64,000 bases of DNA from Desmodus rotundus (GCF_022682495.2 NC_071398.1:12716934-12780933); one strand, 5' to 3'. Shown: positions 35,595 through 47,815, counted from the stretch's first letter. A program made the numbers and translations. The notes: generated from the letters alone by a model not told the origin.

Positions 35595-36060
35595 CAGGGA
35601 GCCTTGCAGAGCCAAGCACTGCCCCAGGCACTGGGAATGAAGTAGTTGAAGAGGCGAATTTCTGCTTTCACAAGGGAAATGCTCCATCTAATTGCCTTCT
35701 AAGTTAGAACCATCTTATGTAGGCCATGCTCCTTAGTCTGTCCTTCCTCTCCTTTATGATGAACAGCTACCAAAAGATAGCATGGGCCAGAGGCATGTGA
35801 CGTGGCCAAATGTGGGGTGAACACACACACACACACACACACACAACAGGACAACCAACCAGTGCTAGGGAAAATCCAACCTAAGAAGTACAGAAAGTAG
35901 TTGTCAGTGAGAGCCGACTAGGAAAGGCCAGGCCATGGACAGTGAGGCCAGAGAGAAGCTGGCTGGGAAGGGAAGCCTGACAGCTAGGAAGGCATTGGGT
36001 GGAGAGAGGAAAGGCTGGGCTGAAGGAGGAGCTAAAGGAGGAGCTGAGGGAAAAGTCTAA
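35595..36060 (-). repeat. Possible L2 LINE, antisense, split by (CA)n
   Basis: 'actgccccaggcactgggaa' on the left, and 'aaaggccaggccatggacag' to the right of the CA repeat, are in antisense L2 order. Weak. Confidence 0.32.
35821..35845 (+). repeat. (CA)n microsatellite
   Basis: About 12 CA units. Confidence 0.95.
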
Positions 36061-36404
36061 ACCTTCTCGCTTCCAGGTCCCGTGAGCCGATTTCTCCAGA
36101 ATTCGTTGTCCTAGAGAAGAGGCCCTACCTATTCTGGGATCTGATTATTCAGCTCCTACTGGGTTCCTCAACATGTATATTTATAATTTGACTGAATTTC
36201 AGTTTCTTATAAGCAAAATAACCTGGTAAATTATCTGCCGATGTGCTGATTGCAACATTGTTTGGAAGCAACTTAAATGGCCATTATTAGTGGGCTGGTC
36301 ATACAAATTCTGGTATTTACTTCTATTGCCAACAGAATAGCAGTAAAGAAAATCGTGGAATTTTCTATATAGTAGCTATCATATTTTCTTTTTCTGCTGC
36401 AGTG

Positions 36405-36640
36405 TATCATATACCATAGGAATTATATGCGTATGTGTTAATATGCACATGGAATATATGTATTAATATATAATATACACATAGTTAATTTTGTGTATAT
36501 TTGCATATAAGTACACACAACTCAGTATGTATCTTATTCCATATGCATATAAATATTATAATACATAGCTCACATACATGTGATCATATATGTATATGTC
36601 TGATGAATGAGACAAAGTTTCATGTTAAATGAAACAAAGT
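36405..36640. repeat. AT-rich low-complexity region
   Basis: Dense 'catata', 'tatgta' and 'taatata' words, with a small local duplication of 'caaagtttca' at about 36613 and 36636. Confidence 0.65.
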
Positions 36641-38914
36641 TTCAGTATACACATAAAACTTTATGAATATATGATTTTACTTATAAAATGCATATAAGTA
36701 GATTGAAAGGACATGTCAGATTGAAAATAGAAGTTACCTCTTGGGAAAGGGTTAGAATAGTAAAGAAAGACTTAAAGGGATGACTTGTCAATTTCTTTCT
36801 TTTGTAGGTGTAATTAAATGCACCAAAAAATATTTTAGAAGAAATTGAAGGAAGTGACCCTAATTGCCTGTCTGGTGTTCTGCTCCGGTGTGTTCTGCTG
36901 TCCTACCTCCCATCCGTACTGTCAGTATGCCGTGGGTGAGGTCGCGTGTGGTGAGGTCTCAGCTCAGCGTGCTAAAATAAGGGACCAGAAGAGAATATTA
37001 AGTTACTCTCAATTCTGTGTCTGCTGAGATATTTTTTGTTAAATTTCAACAATGTGGACATGGATAAATAATAAAACCTAAAGCTTGAGCATTTAAAATT
37101 GTTCATCAAAGTAAGGCCAATTGCAGGGTGCTTTTTTGTGCCATTTAGCACAAAGACCCATAAGGTGCTTCTATCATTTTAACACTAAAGTACTTTTAAA
37201 ATAGCCTTTTAATAACTTCAAAATAAAGAGGGCGTTAAATCTATTTTGTTGCATACTGTGTGCGTTTGTTGAGAGAAGATGTGTATCAGAATCCTCCTAT
37301 GGATGAAAATATCAACATATTTTGGTTAGCAAATAAGAAGCCCTCTATGTCCAGAATCTTCCATTTTAACAAGATGTTCGATTTAACAATTTAAATGTTT
37401 ATTCTTGTATAAAACTCTATATGCACATGGACATCAGGCTTTGAAAATCTCATCCTCCGTATGTAGGAAAGGAGTTCAGAGATCTAAATAGTCATGCCAA
37501 GAGGCTTCTTTGTTTATATGTTTCAGTAGAATTTTAACTCCTTTCCTGAAATAGGCACTCTAATGTAGTTTTTAAAAATGATACCCCTGTGTGCAATCAA
37601 GGAGATTCAAACTGGAGCCTCTCTGTGACTTAGCAACATGGCTGATGGCATTTACAAGAGGAGATGTGAAATCTAGGGTCAGTGGGGACACAGACCCACT
37701 CCTCCCCAAGAATGGAGTCTGGATAGAGCCACTGAGACATCCAGTGTCCCATCCCAACTGCCAAGATCACAGAAACATAGCAGACGCACAACATAGAAGA
37801 AGCGCTCATCAATAAGCTCATTACGGATACCCTGGATGGTTTGCAAGGTTAGCTGGGAAAAGGAGAGCTCTGATTAAGTTGTATAAGAAGAGGATCTAGA
37901 CAAGGGTGGAGGAGCTAACAGGACATGGGTGAAGGGTCCAGGGTCTGGCAAAACAAAGGCAGAGGACAAGACCCGTTGATGAACAGGGCTGTCTTGACAT
38001 GAACAATAAGCACAGGAATCAACAGCTTGGGAGCCACAACGGTGGTCTAGGCTCACTAGTATTCAGCGTATCTCAGGTCCATGGAGAAAAAAAATCAAAG
38101 CAACAAAAAATGCTGATACCAAGGGCCACACAGTGATGGGATAGAAGTTGCTCCTGCACCCGCTGCCCTGATCAGTAACATGCTAATAACTGGCATGGGA
38201 CAGGGCTTGTGGGTGGGTCAAAGTGGGCACTCAATGGAAAAATTGATGACCAGCCTTGGGGATGCATCTAATATTTCTTGGATAGAGGTAACATCTGCTG
38301 TTGCCTTAGTACTCTAATATTCACGGAGAAAGCCATCATTAGCCTAGTTGGTAATAAAAATAAAACTCAGTGGATTCTGTGACATTGTAGTGGAGCATCC
38401 CACACCTCTCTCACTTCACCATCCTGCCCAACTTGCAAGATCTTCATCACCATTTTGCAGAGACTCAAAGGCACTAGGTGGTATAACTTCCTAATGTTAA
38501 AAAAATAATAATAATAACTAAAGTCCAGAGCAGCTAAGTGGCATGATCTTGTCCATACAGCCCATGATACTAAACCCAATCCCTGAATACAGACCTCAGC
38601 TCTCAAAGTAAACTTAACTGCACTCCACACTCTCACCTTTCTATGGAATTCCTCTTGTCTACCACCTCCTTCTTCAGCTAAATTATGTGTGCCTAGTGTC
38701 GGTAGCCTTAGTTCACTGTTGACACCTAATTATTTTCTAAGAGAAACGATCATCCAAAATAGAGAACCCAGTAACTGAAGCCCCGTGAAAGTGGTCGCAC
38801 CCGGTGTGATATTTTCAAAAGCTGCACACTACATGAGGTCACTGGAGAGATCCAGCGTACTTCCCCTTGCAGAGATAGGCCTGTCCCAACCAACACCAGC
38901 CCTTGGGTCTTTTA
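36641..38914. other. Unannotated non-coding stretch
   Basis: No gene or named repeat. A short AAT run lies at 38501-38517. Paired 60-74 codon frames on opposite strands at 37572-37821 have no supporting context. Confidence 0.4.
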
Positions 38915-39135
38915 TTTCCATTTAATCTTCATTTTGTTTTTTGCCATTACCACTTAATCCTCTTATACCCACCCTTCCCAGCAATCACCACCCTGCTGTC
39001 CACGTCCAGGAGTCCTTCCTCCACCCCCTAACCTCTCCCACCACTAGTTGTCATCTGCTCTCCATCTGTGGTCTTGATTTTATAACCCAGTTAACAACAA
39101 GTTCCTCTTTGACCTACCTGTTTTCATAACTACCG
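38915..39135 (-). mobile_element. Possible L1 3' UTR-like segment, antisense
   Basis: C-rich pyrimidine sequence ('acccacccttcccagcaatc', 'ccaccccctaacctctccca') resembles the antisense 3' UTR of bat L1 copies at 46303 and 53867. No clear tail or target duplication. Confidence 0.3.
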
Positions 39136-39899
39136 GCTCGTCTACACTGGAGATCATTCTTTTTGAGTCACCTGCCTATATGTACTGAATATTTTTTACA
39201 GCTTCCTGGATACCTAAGGAACCTCCTTCGAGGCCACGTGACATGTATTTTGGGAAGACAATCACCCTGCACTTTGCAGGTCATGGATTTCTTTATTATT
39301 TGCTATGGCAGGCGTTGCTACCCCAAAAGTTATTATCTATTCAATCTCAGTTCTAACCTGCAAGCAAATCTGTCTGAGGAGCCAATTTATTACTGATCTA
39401 ACAGCACCAGGAAAGATGACTTTGGTTGTTTAAAGAGATGAGCAGCATCAGCAATGCTATCAATTTTCACATGCAGAAAACCCACACATGAGATTTCTTT
39501 GCAGTTATTAAAAAATCGTACATAACCATGTTTCTCTCCTTTATCATGCATTTGCTGGGATTGCACATCCATCATGGCTTGTTTCTCTCTAAGTGGCCTT
39601 GTCTTTCAGAATCTTGTAGCCTTATAGGGTTTTTGCTAAGCACTAAGTCATGAGACCAGAAAGTTCACGGTGCCATCTACGTTTGTCTATGTTTTGCCAT
39701 GAATGGCCCATTTGATGCCCCTTGTATGTAACTTAGTCTCTCTGGTTATCAGTTGTATATCACCGATCCATTCACGCAGTGATTTAATTGTAGTAGGCAT
39801 TTTTACAAGCTGTCCAGACGGGGAGAGGGCGTGGGGTACGGGGTAACATTGCAGAATACAGATGACTGTAATATTGGCAAAAATGCACACACACACGAC
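39136..39899. other. Unannotated non-coding stretch
   Basis: Nothing recognised. Confidence 0.4.
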
Positions 39900-40135
39900 T
39901 GAGCACACGACTCATGGAGTAAGACAGACCTGTATTCTAACCCTGCTCTCTGCTCACTCGCCGAAAACATTTGGGTAAGTAACTGAGCTTCTCTGAATCT
40001 GCTTCCTGTCTAATGTAGAGAAGGAAATAATAAATCTTGCCTCATAGCAGTGTTTAAATAATTAAACAAGATAGCACATATAAATAAGTCAGCACAGGTT
40101 CTAGCACGTAATAGTTACTCTTAGTTAATTATATT
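39900..40135 (+). repeat. MIR SINE, sense
   Basis: Long copy: 'gacctgtattctaaccctgc', 'tgggtaagtaactgagcttc', 'ttgcctcatagcagtgttta' and 'ttctagcacgtaatagttac'. Confidence 0.65.
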
Positions 40136-40394
40136 AAATTCATATTATAACATATTCATTATAAATATTTAAGGTGACTTCCTTTGAAAATAGATGATCG
40201 AACACTGGGTGAGAAGATACACAGACATGCATGCCATTAACCAGAAGACCAGGTGGCAGGAGAGAGAATCTCCCTAAAGGGGCGAGAATTGTGCTCTGCC
40301 GGTGACCTCTGGCAGAGGAGATCGAAGGAGGTCAGGTGAGGAAGGAGAGACTGAGGCAAACATTGAAGGATTGAGCATTCCGGGCTCTTTGATT

Positions 40395-40560
40395 TGCAAG
40401 TGAGAGGAACTGAACTCTGACTAAATGAAGCTGCAAAAGGGAATATATTGGCTCACAGAACTGGGAAATCTAGGATCTGGCTTCAGACACAGTTGGATCC
40501 AGATGGTCAAATAAAGTTTTAAGGGCTTTGACATCTTCGTGTCTGAGTTCTAAATCCTTC
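40395..40560 (+). repeat. Ancient dispersed repeat, family not named
   Basis: 'tgactaaatgaagctgcaaa', 'gaatatattggctcacagaa' and 'cttcagacacagttggatcc' form a series related to the copy at 43785. Confidence 0.38.
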
Positions 40561-41199
40561 TGTGTGTCAGGAAAAGTGTGGCATACTCAAGCCTAAAACA
40601 TTATAGCGTAATGTCCAAAAGAAAAGAGAGACTTTCTCCTGCATAATTGATCTAGTAAATCTTAGAGAAGACTGTTACTGGCCCTGTTTGGGTCCGATGT
40701 CCTGCCTGGACCAATGTCTGTGGCCAGGAAAGACAGAATGCCCTGATGGGACAGCCTGAGTCACTTTCCTAGCTCTGTGGTGAGGGGGTGGGTGCTGTGA
40801 CTGATGGCCTCACCAGGGCGCCCTGGATCGAAGACAGAGTGGTTTCTCAAAGAAACATGGGGTTTGTAGAAGAAAAAAAAAGGAGGAGGAGAGCATAAAA
40901 TGAGAAATGCCAAATGGTAGATTTTTATTGCTGAGGATGCCATGGGATGCGCAGAGATCCAGGGTAAGGAGGATGTGTGAGGGAGCATTAGAAGGAAAGC
41001 TACTGAGGAAAGAAACTTTGCTTAGGGAAAACGGCCAATAATTTATCGTATGTTCTACTGAGCTAGACGTTCGCACAGACCTTCCCTCATTTGACCAAGC
41101 AGTACTTACTTCAGAAACCAGCCATTGCAGACACTTAATTTTACTCGGTAAGTGAATAAACAAATGGATAGATGGATGAAGGAATATGTGTACTTCTCG
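40561..41199. other. Unannotated non-coding stretch
   Basis: No gene or repeat recognised. An A-rich purine run lies at 40870-40885. Confidence 0.4.
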
Positions 41200-41330
41200 A
41201 CTTAGTTGTGTTACTCCCATTTTACAGATAGTAAAACACACTTGGAGAGGTATAGTGGCTTGCCCAACTCCTTGGAGCTAAGAGCTTGGAGAATTGGTTT
41301 TACCTCAATTAACCTCGGCTCCAAGCTGAG
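41200..41330 (-). repeat. MIR SINE fragment, antisense
   Basis: 'cccattttacagatagtaaa' and 'gtggcttgcccaactccttg' are the antisense MIR core. Confidence 0.5.
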
Positions 41331-41456
41331 TGTTCTTGTCACCTCCCTCTTCTTTAAACTGTTGCTATTTTCCAGGCTGAACCACAGAAACATGAGCCCT
41401 TGGACTCACTGACCAAATTTTATTTCCAACATATTCCTCTTGTTCTTCTACCTCTT

Positions 41457-41674
41457 TTTTTTTTAATTTTATTTATTTATTTTCAGACAGCAAAAGGGAG
41501 GGAGAAAGGAAGAGAAACATCCATGTGCAAGAGAAACATTGATCGGTCACCTCTGGCACGCCCCCAACCAGAGACTGGCCCGCAACCCAGGCATGTGCCC
41601 TGACCGCAAATGGAACCAGCGACCCTTTTGTCGGTGAGAGGACACTCAACCCACTGAGCCACACCAGTCTGGGC
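41457..41674 (-). mobile_element. Ves-type SINE, antisense
   Basis: T-rich tail, 'aagagaaacatccatgtgca' with a partial duplication of that segment ('aagagaaacattgatcggtc'), 'cgcaacccaggcatgtgccc', and head complement 'acaccagtctgggc'. Flanked by 16-bp copies of 'tgttcttctacctctt' (41441-41456) and 'tgttcctctacctctt' (41675-41690) with one mismatch. The duplicated GAGAAACAT block makes it slightly longer than the others. Confidence 0.93.
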
Positions 41675-41690
41675 TGTTCCTCTACCTCTT

Positions 41691-42487
41691 CCTTAAGGCT
41701 TTGAACTAAGTTACATCTGCAACCCCATAACTCACACACTTCTAGACACTTTAGCTGTGGAGGGAACGTTGGAAGCAATCTAGTCCGAAGGACATCTTAC
41801 AGCAAACTGCAGCCAAGTGGCCGTTCCCACCAGAGAACGAGGAGTGGGAGCTGGTCCTCTCTCCTCCGTTTTCCAGTGACTGCATTCCTCCCTGACTATT
41901 GAAGTGATTTCCCTGACCTGACACTAACAAATGCCCTACACGCTCTCACCTGCAAAGGGAGTTAGAGGGGTTCAGAAAGATGGTATAGAAACAGCAAGCC
42001 TCCCCCCCTTGTGCAAATAAGAGAGCACTGTTTCCCCTGTGTACAGCAAAGCTGCCACCCCCCAGGATTTAACACATGGAACACCCACATGTGAAAATGA
42101 CAAGATTGACGGCTGCCATATCGCTATCACTGCCCCCCTCCCAGCCACCTCTCCACATCCTAAATCTCCTTGTCATTTAATAAAGATGGTCACCTGTTTG
42201 GCTCACCAAAGTGAGCCACCTAGGCTGAGGGGAACAGGGGCGCGGGCAGACAGGGAATGGCTCTGTGTGTGGTCTCTCCCATTCTACTTTAGGATTATGC
42301 TAAAGGCAGAGGCTACCTGCTTCTTCTCCCTTCCCCCCTCACCCCCCAGTTTTAAGGGGACCTTCACACTTTTGTGGCTATAAATGATATGATTCCACAG
42401 CTCCAGCTTCAGAGTTGAGGGTAATCTTGTGCTCTCCGTTAAGGGAAGTGTTTCTCCAAGTTCACTAAGCCCCTTCCCTTTCATCAG
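41691..42487. other. Unannotated non-coding stretch
   Basis: No gene or named repeat. The 114-codon frame at 42039-42383 has no supporting context. Confidence 0.4.
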
Positions 42488-42625
42488 AGACCCCTGGGTG
42501 CTTTATAAACATTCAGACTCCAGAGCCTCTGCCAAACCTAGTGAATTACAACCTCGGAGCATCTGAGAATGTTTGAGGGCTCCCTGAGAGATTCTTAAAC
42601 AAACTAAACTGTGAGAACCTTAGAC
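42488..42625 (+). mobile_element. MER5-like hAT fragment
   Basis: 'ctttataaacattcagactc', 'cagagcctctgccaaaccta' and a closing 'actgtgagaacctt' fit a diverged MER5 without its left end. Confidence 0.48.
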
Positions 42626-43234
42626 CCTCAGTCCCCTGCAGTTCCTTCCTATTGGGTGAGTCCTCTCCCATGGCCAAGCAGGTGGGAAGAAACTGCGTAG
42701 AAGCAGAGTGAGAATAAGAGGTATGTCCGGGGACAGGGGGTGTGGACCAGGCTGCTTCCATTGGCTCTTGGTCTAAGCCTGGGACCCAGGAGAACGTAAA
42801 AGGCGGTTGAGGCACACGGCCTACTTGCTGGGGTAGGAGGCTCTAGTGAAATCCAGGAACAAAGCTCTGCGTAGATGTTGTGGGCATTTACCTGGAATGC
42901 ATTGTGCACCGTGTGTTTACCTAGGGTAATGCTTTCTAATACGGAGGTCAAGGCCCATTGGTGGGCATGCGGTCAGTGTAGTAGATCATGGCCATCTTAA
43001 AATAAAAACGTCGTAGTAGAATATTTTGTTCTGAATATTTAATTGGTAATAAGGTATCCCATTTTGAACTGTGCATTGTAAGAAAAAGGACCGTTTTCTG
43101 AATCTTCTGTTAGAAGTGTAGGTGTGCGTGTGTGTGCTCTGGGTTGACTGATTCCCTGTATTTCTTACAATGGGCTGGAGTAAAAGGAAAAAGTCCGAGA
43201 TTCTTTAAACTGGGGAGCCCAGCATGCCAGGCAA
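42626..43234. other. Unannotated non-coding stretch
   Basis: Nothing recognised. Confidence 0.38.
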
Positions 43235-43345
43235 TCTGCTCCAAGTTTACGCGCATTTACTTATCAGTACCGTTTCACAGACGGGAACGCCGAGGATGAG
43301 ATACACTAGTAAAGTCGGATTGAGCGTGAGAGCCATAGGACCAGG
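43235..43345 (-). repeat. Possible MIR SINE, antisense
   Basis: 'cgtttcacagacgggaacgc' and 'cgaggatgagatacactagt' resemble the antisense MIR core. Confidence 0.32.
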
Positions 43346-43479
43346 GAGAAAATAAACATCGCCTCACTGTGACAGGTCCACCCAGGTCCTTATTCATCAC
43401 TTCACTGAATTATTTGAATAACCTGACCTCTAACCTTGCACTCCTCATCCTGGCCTGTACCCCGTGGTGTCCCAAGTAT

Positions 43480-43775
43480 GTCGCTGCTCAGCAGCTCCAC
43501 GCTGTAAAGGATGTGCACGCTAATTGCTATGCAGAGTTTGCCTCTAACGCTGCTCGGTGGGAGCTTGTGAGGAGTTGATAGAGTCTTGTTTGTTTAGCTT
43601 TCGCCGAAGGTCAGAGCCCAGATTCACTGGCCTCACTGGAGAACGGGTATTAATATTCCGATCCCCTCTCCCCTGTCAAAGGCTCCTTGTTAAGGGTTCC
43701 TCCTCGGGCCATCAATGGCAGCTTTGTTTACCGCCTTAAGAATCTCTTCAAAAAATTCACCGATACCTATTTAAC
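43480..43775. other. Repeat-free block, candidate conserved element
   Basis: Complex, moderately GC-rich sequence without repeat signatures. It has 'gctaattgctatgcagag', 'cgggtattaatattccgatc' and 'catcaatggcagctttgttt', which combine homeodomain-like and SOX-like words. Conservation is untested. Confidence 0.25.
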
Positions 43776-43784
43776 ACATAAACC

Positions 43785-44165
43785 TTGGTTGGTGGCAAGT
43801 GACAGAAAAACTAGACTCAGACTGGTTTAAGCAGAGAGAACTGTTATTTTTTTCAAATAAATTAAGCATGGGGTGGGAGGTGAGCTGGCTAGATTCATGT
43901 TTGGATCTGAGTGGACAACGATGGTATAACAGGGATAGGGTTTCTCTCTACGTTTCAGCTCAGCTTCTGGTGCTGACTGCACTCTAGGGAATTGTCTCCC
44001 CTAATGGTTACAAGAGGGTTGCAATTCCCCCCGACACCCCCGGGAAGGCATGAGGATCTTTGATGCTCACTGGGTATCACTGACGTTGGTTGAGTGACTG
44101 TCCATTTCCGAACCAATCACAGAATCGCTGTCACAGTGCATGTGATATGTTGAGCGATGGGACTC
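43785..44165 (+). repeat. Ancient dispersed repeat, family not named
   Basis: 'ggcaagtgacagaaaaacta', 'gactggtttaagcagagaga', 'tctctacgtttcagctcagc' and 'ttccgaaccaatcacagaat' form a series I recognise from mammalian genomes but cannot name safely. The copy at 40395 shares the first part. Confidence 0.45.
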
Positions 44166-44341
44166 TGCCTAAAGGTATGAGAGTGAATCAAAGGCAGATT
44201 CCACCTTCACCCCAAAGGCATATTAGGATGCAGTTACCCAGCCTAAAGGGATCCTAGGTGGCAAAAATTCAGGCCTTTGCTAGGAGCTCTGGACCTTGAA
44301 TAGTTTACATTCATGGGCCAGTTATCCAGGTGTTACTCTGC

Positions 44342-44363
44342 GTGTGTGTGTGTGTGTGTGTGT
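44342..44363 (+). repeat. (GT)n microsatellite
   Basis: About 11 GT units. Confidence 0.95.
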
Positions 44364-44529
44364 TCCATCCGTGCGCAGGTTCAGGTGCTGAGCACCGGGA
44401 GAGATGAGAGATCTCTGGAGAAATGGCGAGCCTTCTTCAAAAGGGAACTTGTAGTCTGACATCAAAGAAAAAATTTGCATGCATCATTAGTAACTTAAAT
44501 TTAATGAGGAAAAAGATAAAGTACCATAT

Positions 44530-44980
44530 ACTCTTCTATGTGAGGGAAATCGTGAAAGACAGACCATAAAAAGTTCAAGCCATGCCTTTCAGCCCATGTA
44601 GGGTTTGAATATTATGGGCAGAGATACCCACATGGGTTGGCAAGTGGGGCGAGGAGCAAGAGGCTGTGACACCTGGCACCTGCAGGGGGCAGTGTGGGGA
44701 AGGAGGAAAACCTGACAAGGGAAGGGCCAGAGCACTGAATGTCAGGCCTGGGTGTTCAGGTTTGGGAGTCATTGTGCAATAAGCCAGTCTTTACAAGGGG
44801 GACACACCAGCCCTGAAGTCACCCTGATAATAGTGACAGGGATGGTTTTGAGGGGAGAACATTGAGAGTAGGGGCATTAATAGTTCGTAGTGGAGATAAT
44901 GTGGGCATGAACTGAACCGCTGTGGCAGACATAAATGGGGAAATGGTTGCAGATATGACATCAGAGACAGACATGGCAAG
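44530..44980 (-). repeat. L2 LINE, antisense
   Basis: 'agcccatgtagggtttgaat', 'cctgataatagtgacaggga' and 'tagttcgtagtggagataat' follow antisense L2 order. Confidence 0.45.
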
Positions 44981-45364
44981 ACCTAAAAGGGGCGGAATTT
45001 GGGTTCAATCTCCATCTTTTATGAGTGTAAAAAGCAGGGTCCTCTGAGTGGTGTCCTCTCACAGGTGGAGCATGGGAGTGAACACCTCTGCTTTAGGACC
45101 AGGTGTCCTGGTTGTGTGAGATGGATGTCGGTCAAGGAGGAAGGCGAGAGGGACTTTCCGGGGATCACGGGAGGGCTGTTACGTACGCACGTCAAGGCTC
45201 TGCATGAGGAGGTGCATGAAATTTGGAGCTTGTGAGGCCTGTGTTGCATCCCGATTCTTTCAGGCCAGTCAGCTAATACCAGTTTCCTTCCAAGCAAATG
45301 GTCTTGTAAAACCAACATCCTGGGATTCTTGCGAGGCTGGAATGAGAAATGCATAAACAATTCC
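44981..45364. other. Unannotated non-coding stretch
   Basis: Overlapping 78- and 113-codon frames on opposite strands at 44999-45360 have no supporting context; nothing else is recognised. Confidence 0.38.
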
Positions 45365-45570
45365 CACTCACATGTATTAGTTCAGTATTATTTCATTCTT
45401 AGAGCAGTAGCTAGAAAGAGGCACTGATAATGCCTTCATTTACCTCATGTAGAGAGGCTGGTGAGAGAGAATGAGAGTAAAAGAAAATGAGACTAATTCA
45501 AAATGAGACTCAAATTCTTTGCAGCTAGCAAGTGGCAAACCTAGGGTTCAGACCCACGTGGATCAGAGTG
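45365..45570 (-). repeat. MIR SINE, antisense
   Basis: 'ttcattcttagagcagtagc', 'ttacctcatgtagagaggct' and 'agcaagtggcaaacctaggg' fit a MIR interrupted by a short GAGA-rich expansion. Confidence 0.45.
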
Positions 45571-46087
45571 GAAAGCTTTTTGTTGCTCTTGGAGTATTGA
45601 CTTTTTAAACTTTTACAGATAACTATAAATTGCCACTTAACAAATTAACATATGATATCAGTGTGTGGTCAGAGAATTAAGTATTCTGCCTACCTCTTAG
45701 GTCACTCACGGTTTTTGTTTTTGTTTTGTTTTTACAGTTTTGTAAAGACATTGAAGGTCAGAGTTTAATATATTCCTCCGAATACATAGGAAATAAGAGG
45801 CAATCCTGATATTAAGAGTCAATTTAATCTTTCTACAAATTCCATGCTATTCATCACTGCCATTTGCCTAATTTATATGTCACTTCACACTTGGAATTGC
45901 ATTTTTACATACAATTTTGTATGTATTTTATGTGCAGTTATCTTGAATTTATTCCTTACAATACACAATGAGATGAGCAAGTCAGCTGATGATCTTGTTT
46001 TATTTTTGAAGGTAAACTGGTTTCATTTTTCAATTCAGGCAGTACAATAAGACATACCTAATCATTTTTTTTAAGTTTTATGTTTTA
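45571..46087. other. Unannotated AT-rich stretch
   Basis: Nothing recognised. Confidence 0.38.
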
Positions 46088-46297
46088 GCCCTGGCTGGTG
46101 TAGCTCAATGGATTGAACGTGGACCTGCAAACCAGAGGGTTGCTGGTTCGACTCCCAGTCAGGGCACACGTCTGGGTTGCAGGCCAGGTCCCTAGTGGTG
46201 GACACGTGAGGGGCAACCACACATTGATGTTTCTCTCACTCTCTTTCTCCTTCCCTTCCTTTCTCTATAAATAAATAAATAAAGTAAAATCTTTAAA
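46088..46297 (+). mobile_element. Ves-type SINE, sense, best preserved
   Basis: The only sense copy. Head 'gccctggctggtgtagctca', intact A and B boxes, 'gtctgggttgcaggccaggt', 'ggcaaccacacattgatgtt', pyrimidine-rich stretch, then an (AAAT)n tail. Target duplications are not clear because both flanks are A/T-rich; it sits against an antisense L1 tail. Confidence 0.94.
46101..46155 (+). promoter_or_regulatory. RNA polymerase III A and B boxes of the Ves SINE
   Basis: A box at 46101-46111 ('tagctcaatgg') and B box at 46145-46155 ('ggttcgactcc'), which fits the GGTTCGANTCC consensus exactly. Spacing is tRNA-like. This marks the copy as potentially transcribable. Confidence 0.75.
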
Positions 46298-46302
46298 AAG
46301 TA

Positions 46303-46640
46303 TTTTTAAAAACATTTATTGAATTAATTAGGGTGACACTGGTTAATAAAATTATATAGGTGTCAGGTGTACGATTCTGTAACACATCATCTGTCTATTG
46401 TACTGTGTGTTCACCACCCAAAGTCAAGTCTCCTTCCGTCACCATTTATCCCCCTTTTATCCTCTCGTACCCACTCCTCCCTTTCCCTCTGGTCATCACC
46501 CTACAGTTGTCTGTGTCTGAGTTTTGTTTTGCTCTGTTTTGATTTTGCTTGATCCCTTCCCCTTTTTCAACCAGCCCCTTAAATCCCCACCCCTCTGACG
46601 GCAGTTAGTCTCATCTCTGTATTTAACAGCATGTTTTTTC
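46303..46640 (-). mobile_element. L1 3' end, antisense
   Basis: Antisense relative of the L1 at 17207: 'tagggtgacactggttaata', 'ataggtgtcaggtgtacgat', 'gtgtgttcaccacccaaagt' and 'ctacagttgtctgtgtctga'. Both copies give the same shadow frame. 5' truncated, about 340 bp. Confidence 0.78.
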
Positions 46641-47484
46641 AAATAAGAAAAAAAGCATTAGTGATATTACTTGATGGATGTATTACTGGAACAGCAACTT
46701 TTTCTGTGGATGGCAGTTAACATCGTTGCTATACAGATGTTCCAGGATTAAAGAAGAAATATACTGATTAATACCTCCCTCAAATCCTGGGATAAAGATG
46801 AAAGTATTATGTCACCCACTCACAGGCCAGTGCGGTATGTTAGATTAAAGAAGAAATGAGAAGCCATCCGTCCAGGCTTAATGAAATATGAGTTTAGCAG
46901 AGGAAGCTGGTTTGAGATGAGCCTCCTCATACAGACATCTGCTACCAAACAATGTTTGTGTTTTATTCCGTCTTCTTTCTAGTATTATGAACCTTCATGG
47001 TGAACATTCTTGCCACTGCCTTTTGGGTTTTAAAGATGTGAAACCACAGCCATAGAATAGATAGGACCCCAATGTCTAAAGTATGAGAAGGGACCGGAGA
47101 ATAAGCTGGTCCAGTTTTAGGACAGGCTACAGAAATGTCGTCCGTCTCTTAGTGCCACAGGGAAGCAGGGAGATGGCCCCTACAATCTGGGGGACACTGG
47201 CAGCAGAGCGTGACCACTGTCCTATAAGCTGAGGGGTGTGGGGGCTTCCTGCTTGCATCTTGCTTAAAAATGGCCAATTTTGTCTCTGCCCAGAGAGTCC
47301 ATAACCAAATTATAGCTCTATTAGGACTTGAGAGACATTCACGAGTGTTGGTATTAAAAATGCAATCTTTGGTCTTTCTATAAATGTGTATAATAAATTG
47401 AATTCAAAGCATCTTCTCTGCATTTCCCCTCAAATCTTAACTTCCTTGTTTCAAGGGTGAATATACTCTGTTACTAGATTAAAT
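46641..47484. other. Unannotated non-coding stretch
   Basis: No gene. 'gattaaagaagaaat' occurs twice (about 46747 and 46843), a small local duplication. Confidence 0.4.
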
Positions 47485-47815
47485 TGAATCAAAAGGCTTC
47501 TTGAATGATCCACAAGGCCTCAGCCCACTTTCCTGCTCATTTGCTGCCCCTCAGTCGCACTGACCTCCTTCTGCTTCTTCCCTTTGCACATGCTGATCCC
47601 TGTGACCAGACCTTCCTTTCCCCGTCGTTTGCCCAGCTTTCTCCCCATCCAGCCACTGACACGAGGACGCAAAGACACCTTCCTGGGCCATCTTCTCTGA
47701 GTTGCCACCTTTCTTCCCAGCCTGCCTCCCTGACAGTCATCCTCTACCACACAGCTCTGGGCAGCCTCTGCGTGGTTATCACGAGGTGTACTTAAAGAAC
47801 CTGCCAGCTCACTTT
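47485..47815 (+). repeat. L2 LINE, sense
   Basis: 'cacaaggcctcagcccactt', 'ccctttgcacatgctgatcc', 'agttgccacctttcttccca' and 'tcatcctctaccacacagct' follow sense L2 order. The overlapping frames on both strands are shadows. Confidence 0.55.

Noticed and set aside
46088..46165. A tRNA gene, because of intact A and B boxes
   Set aside because: No cloverleaf or acceptor stem is evident, and SINE body and tail follow directly.
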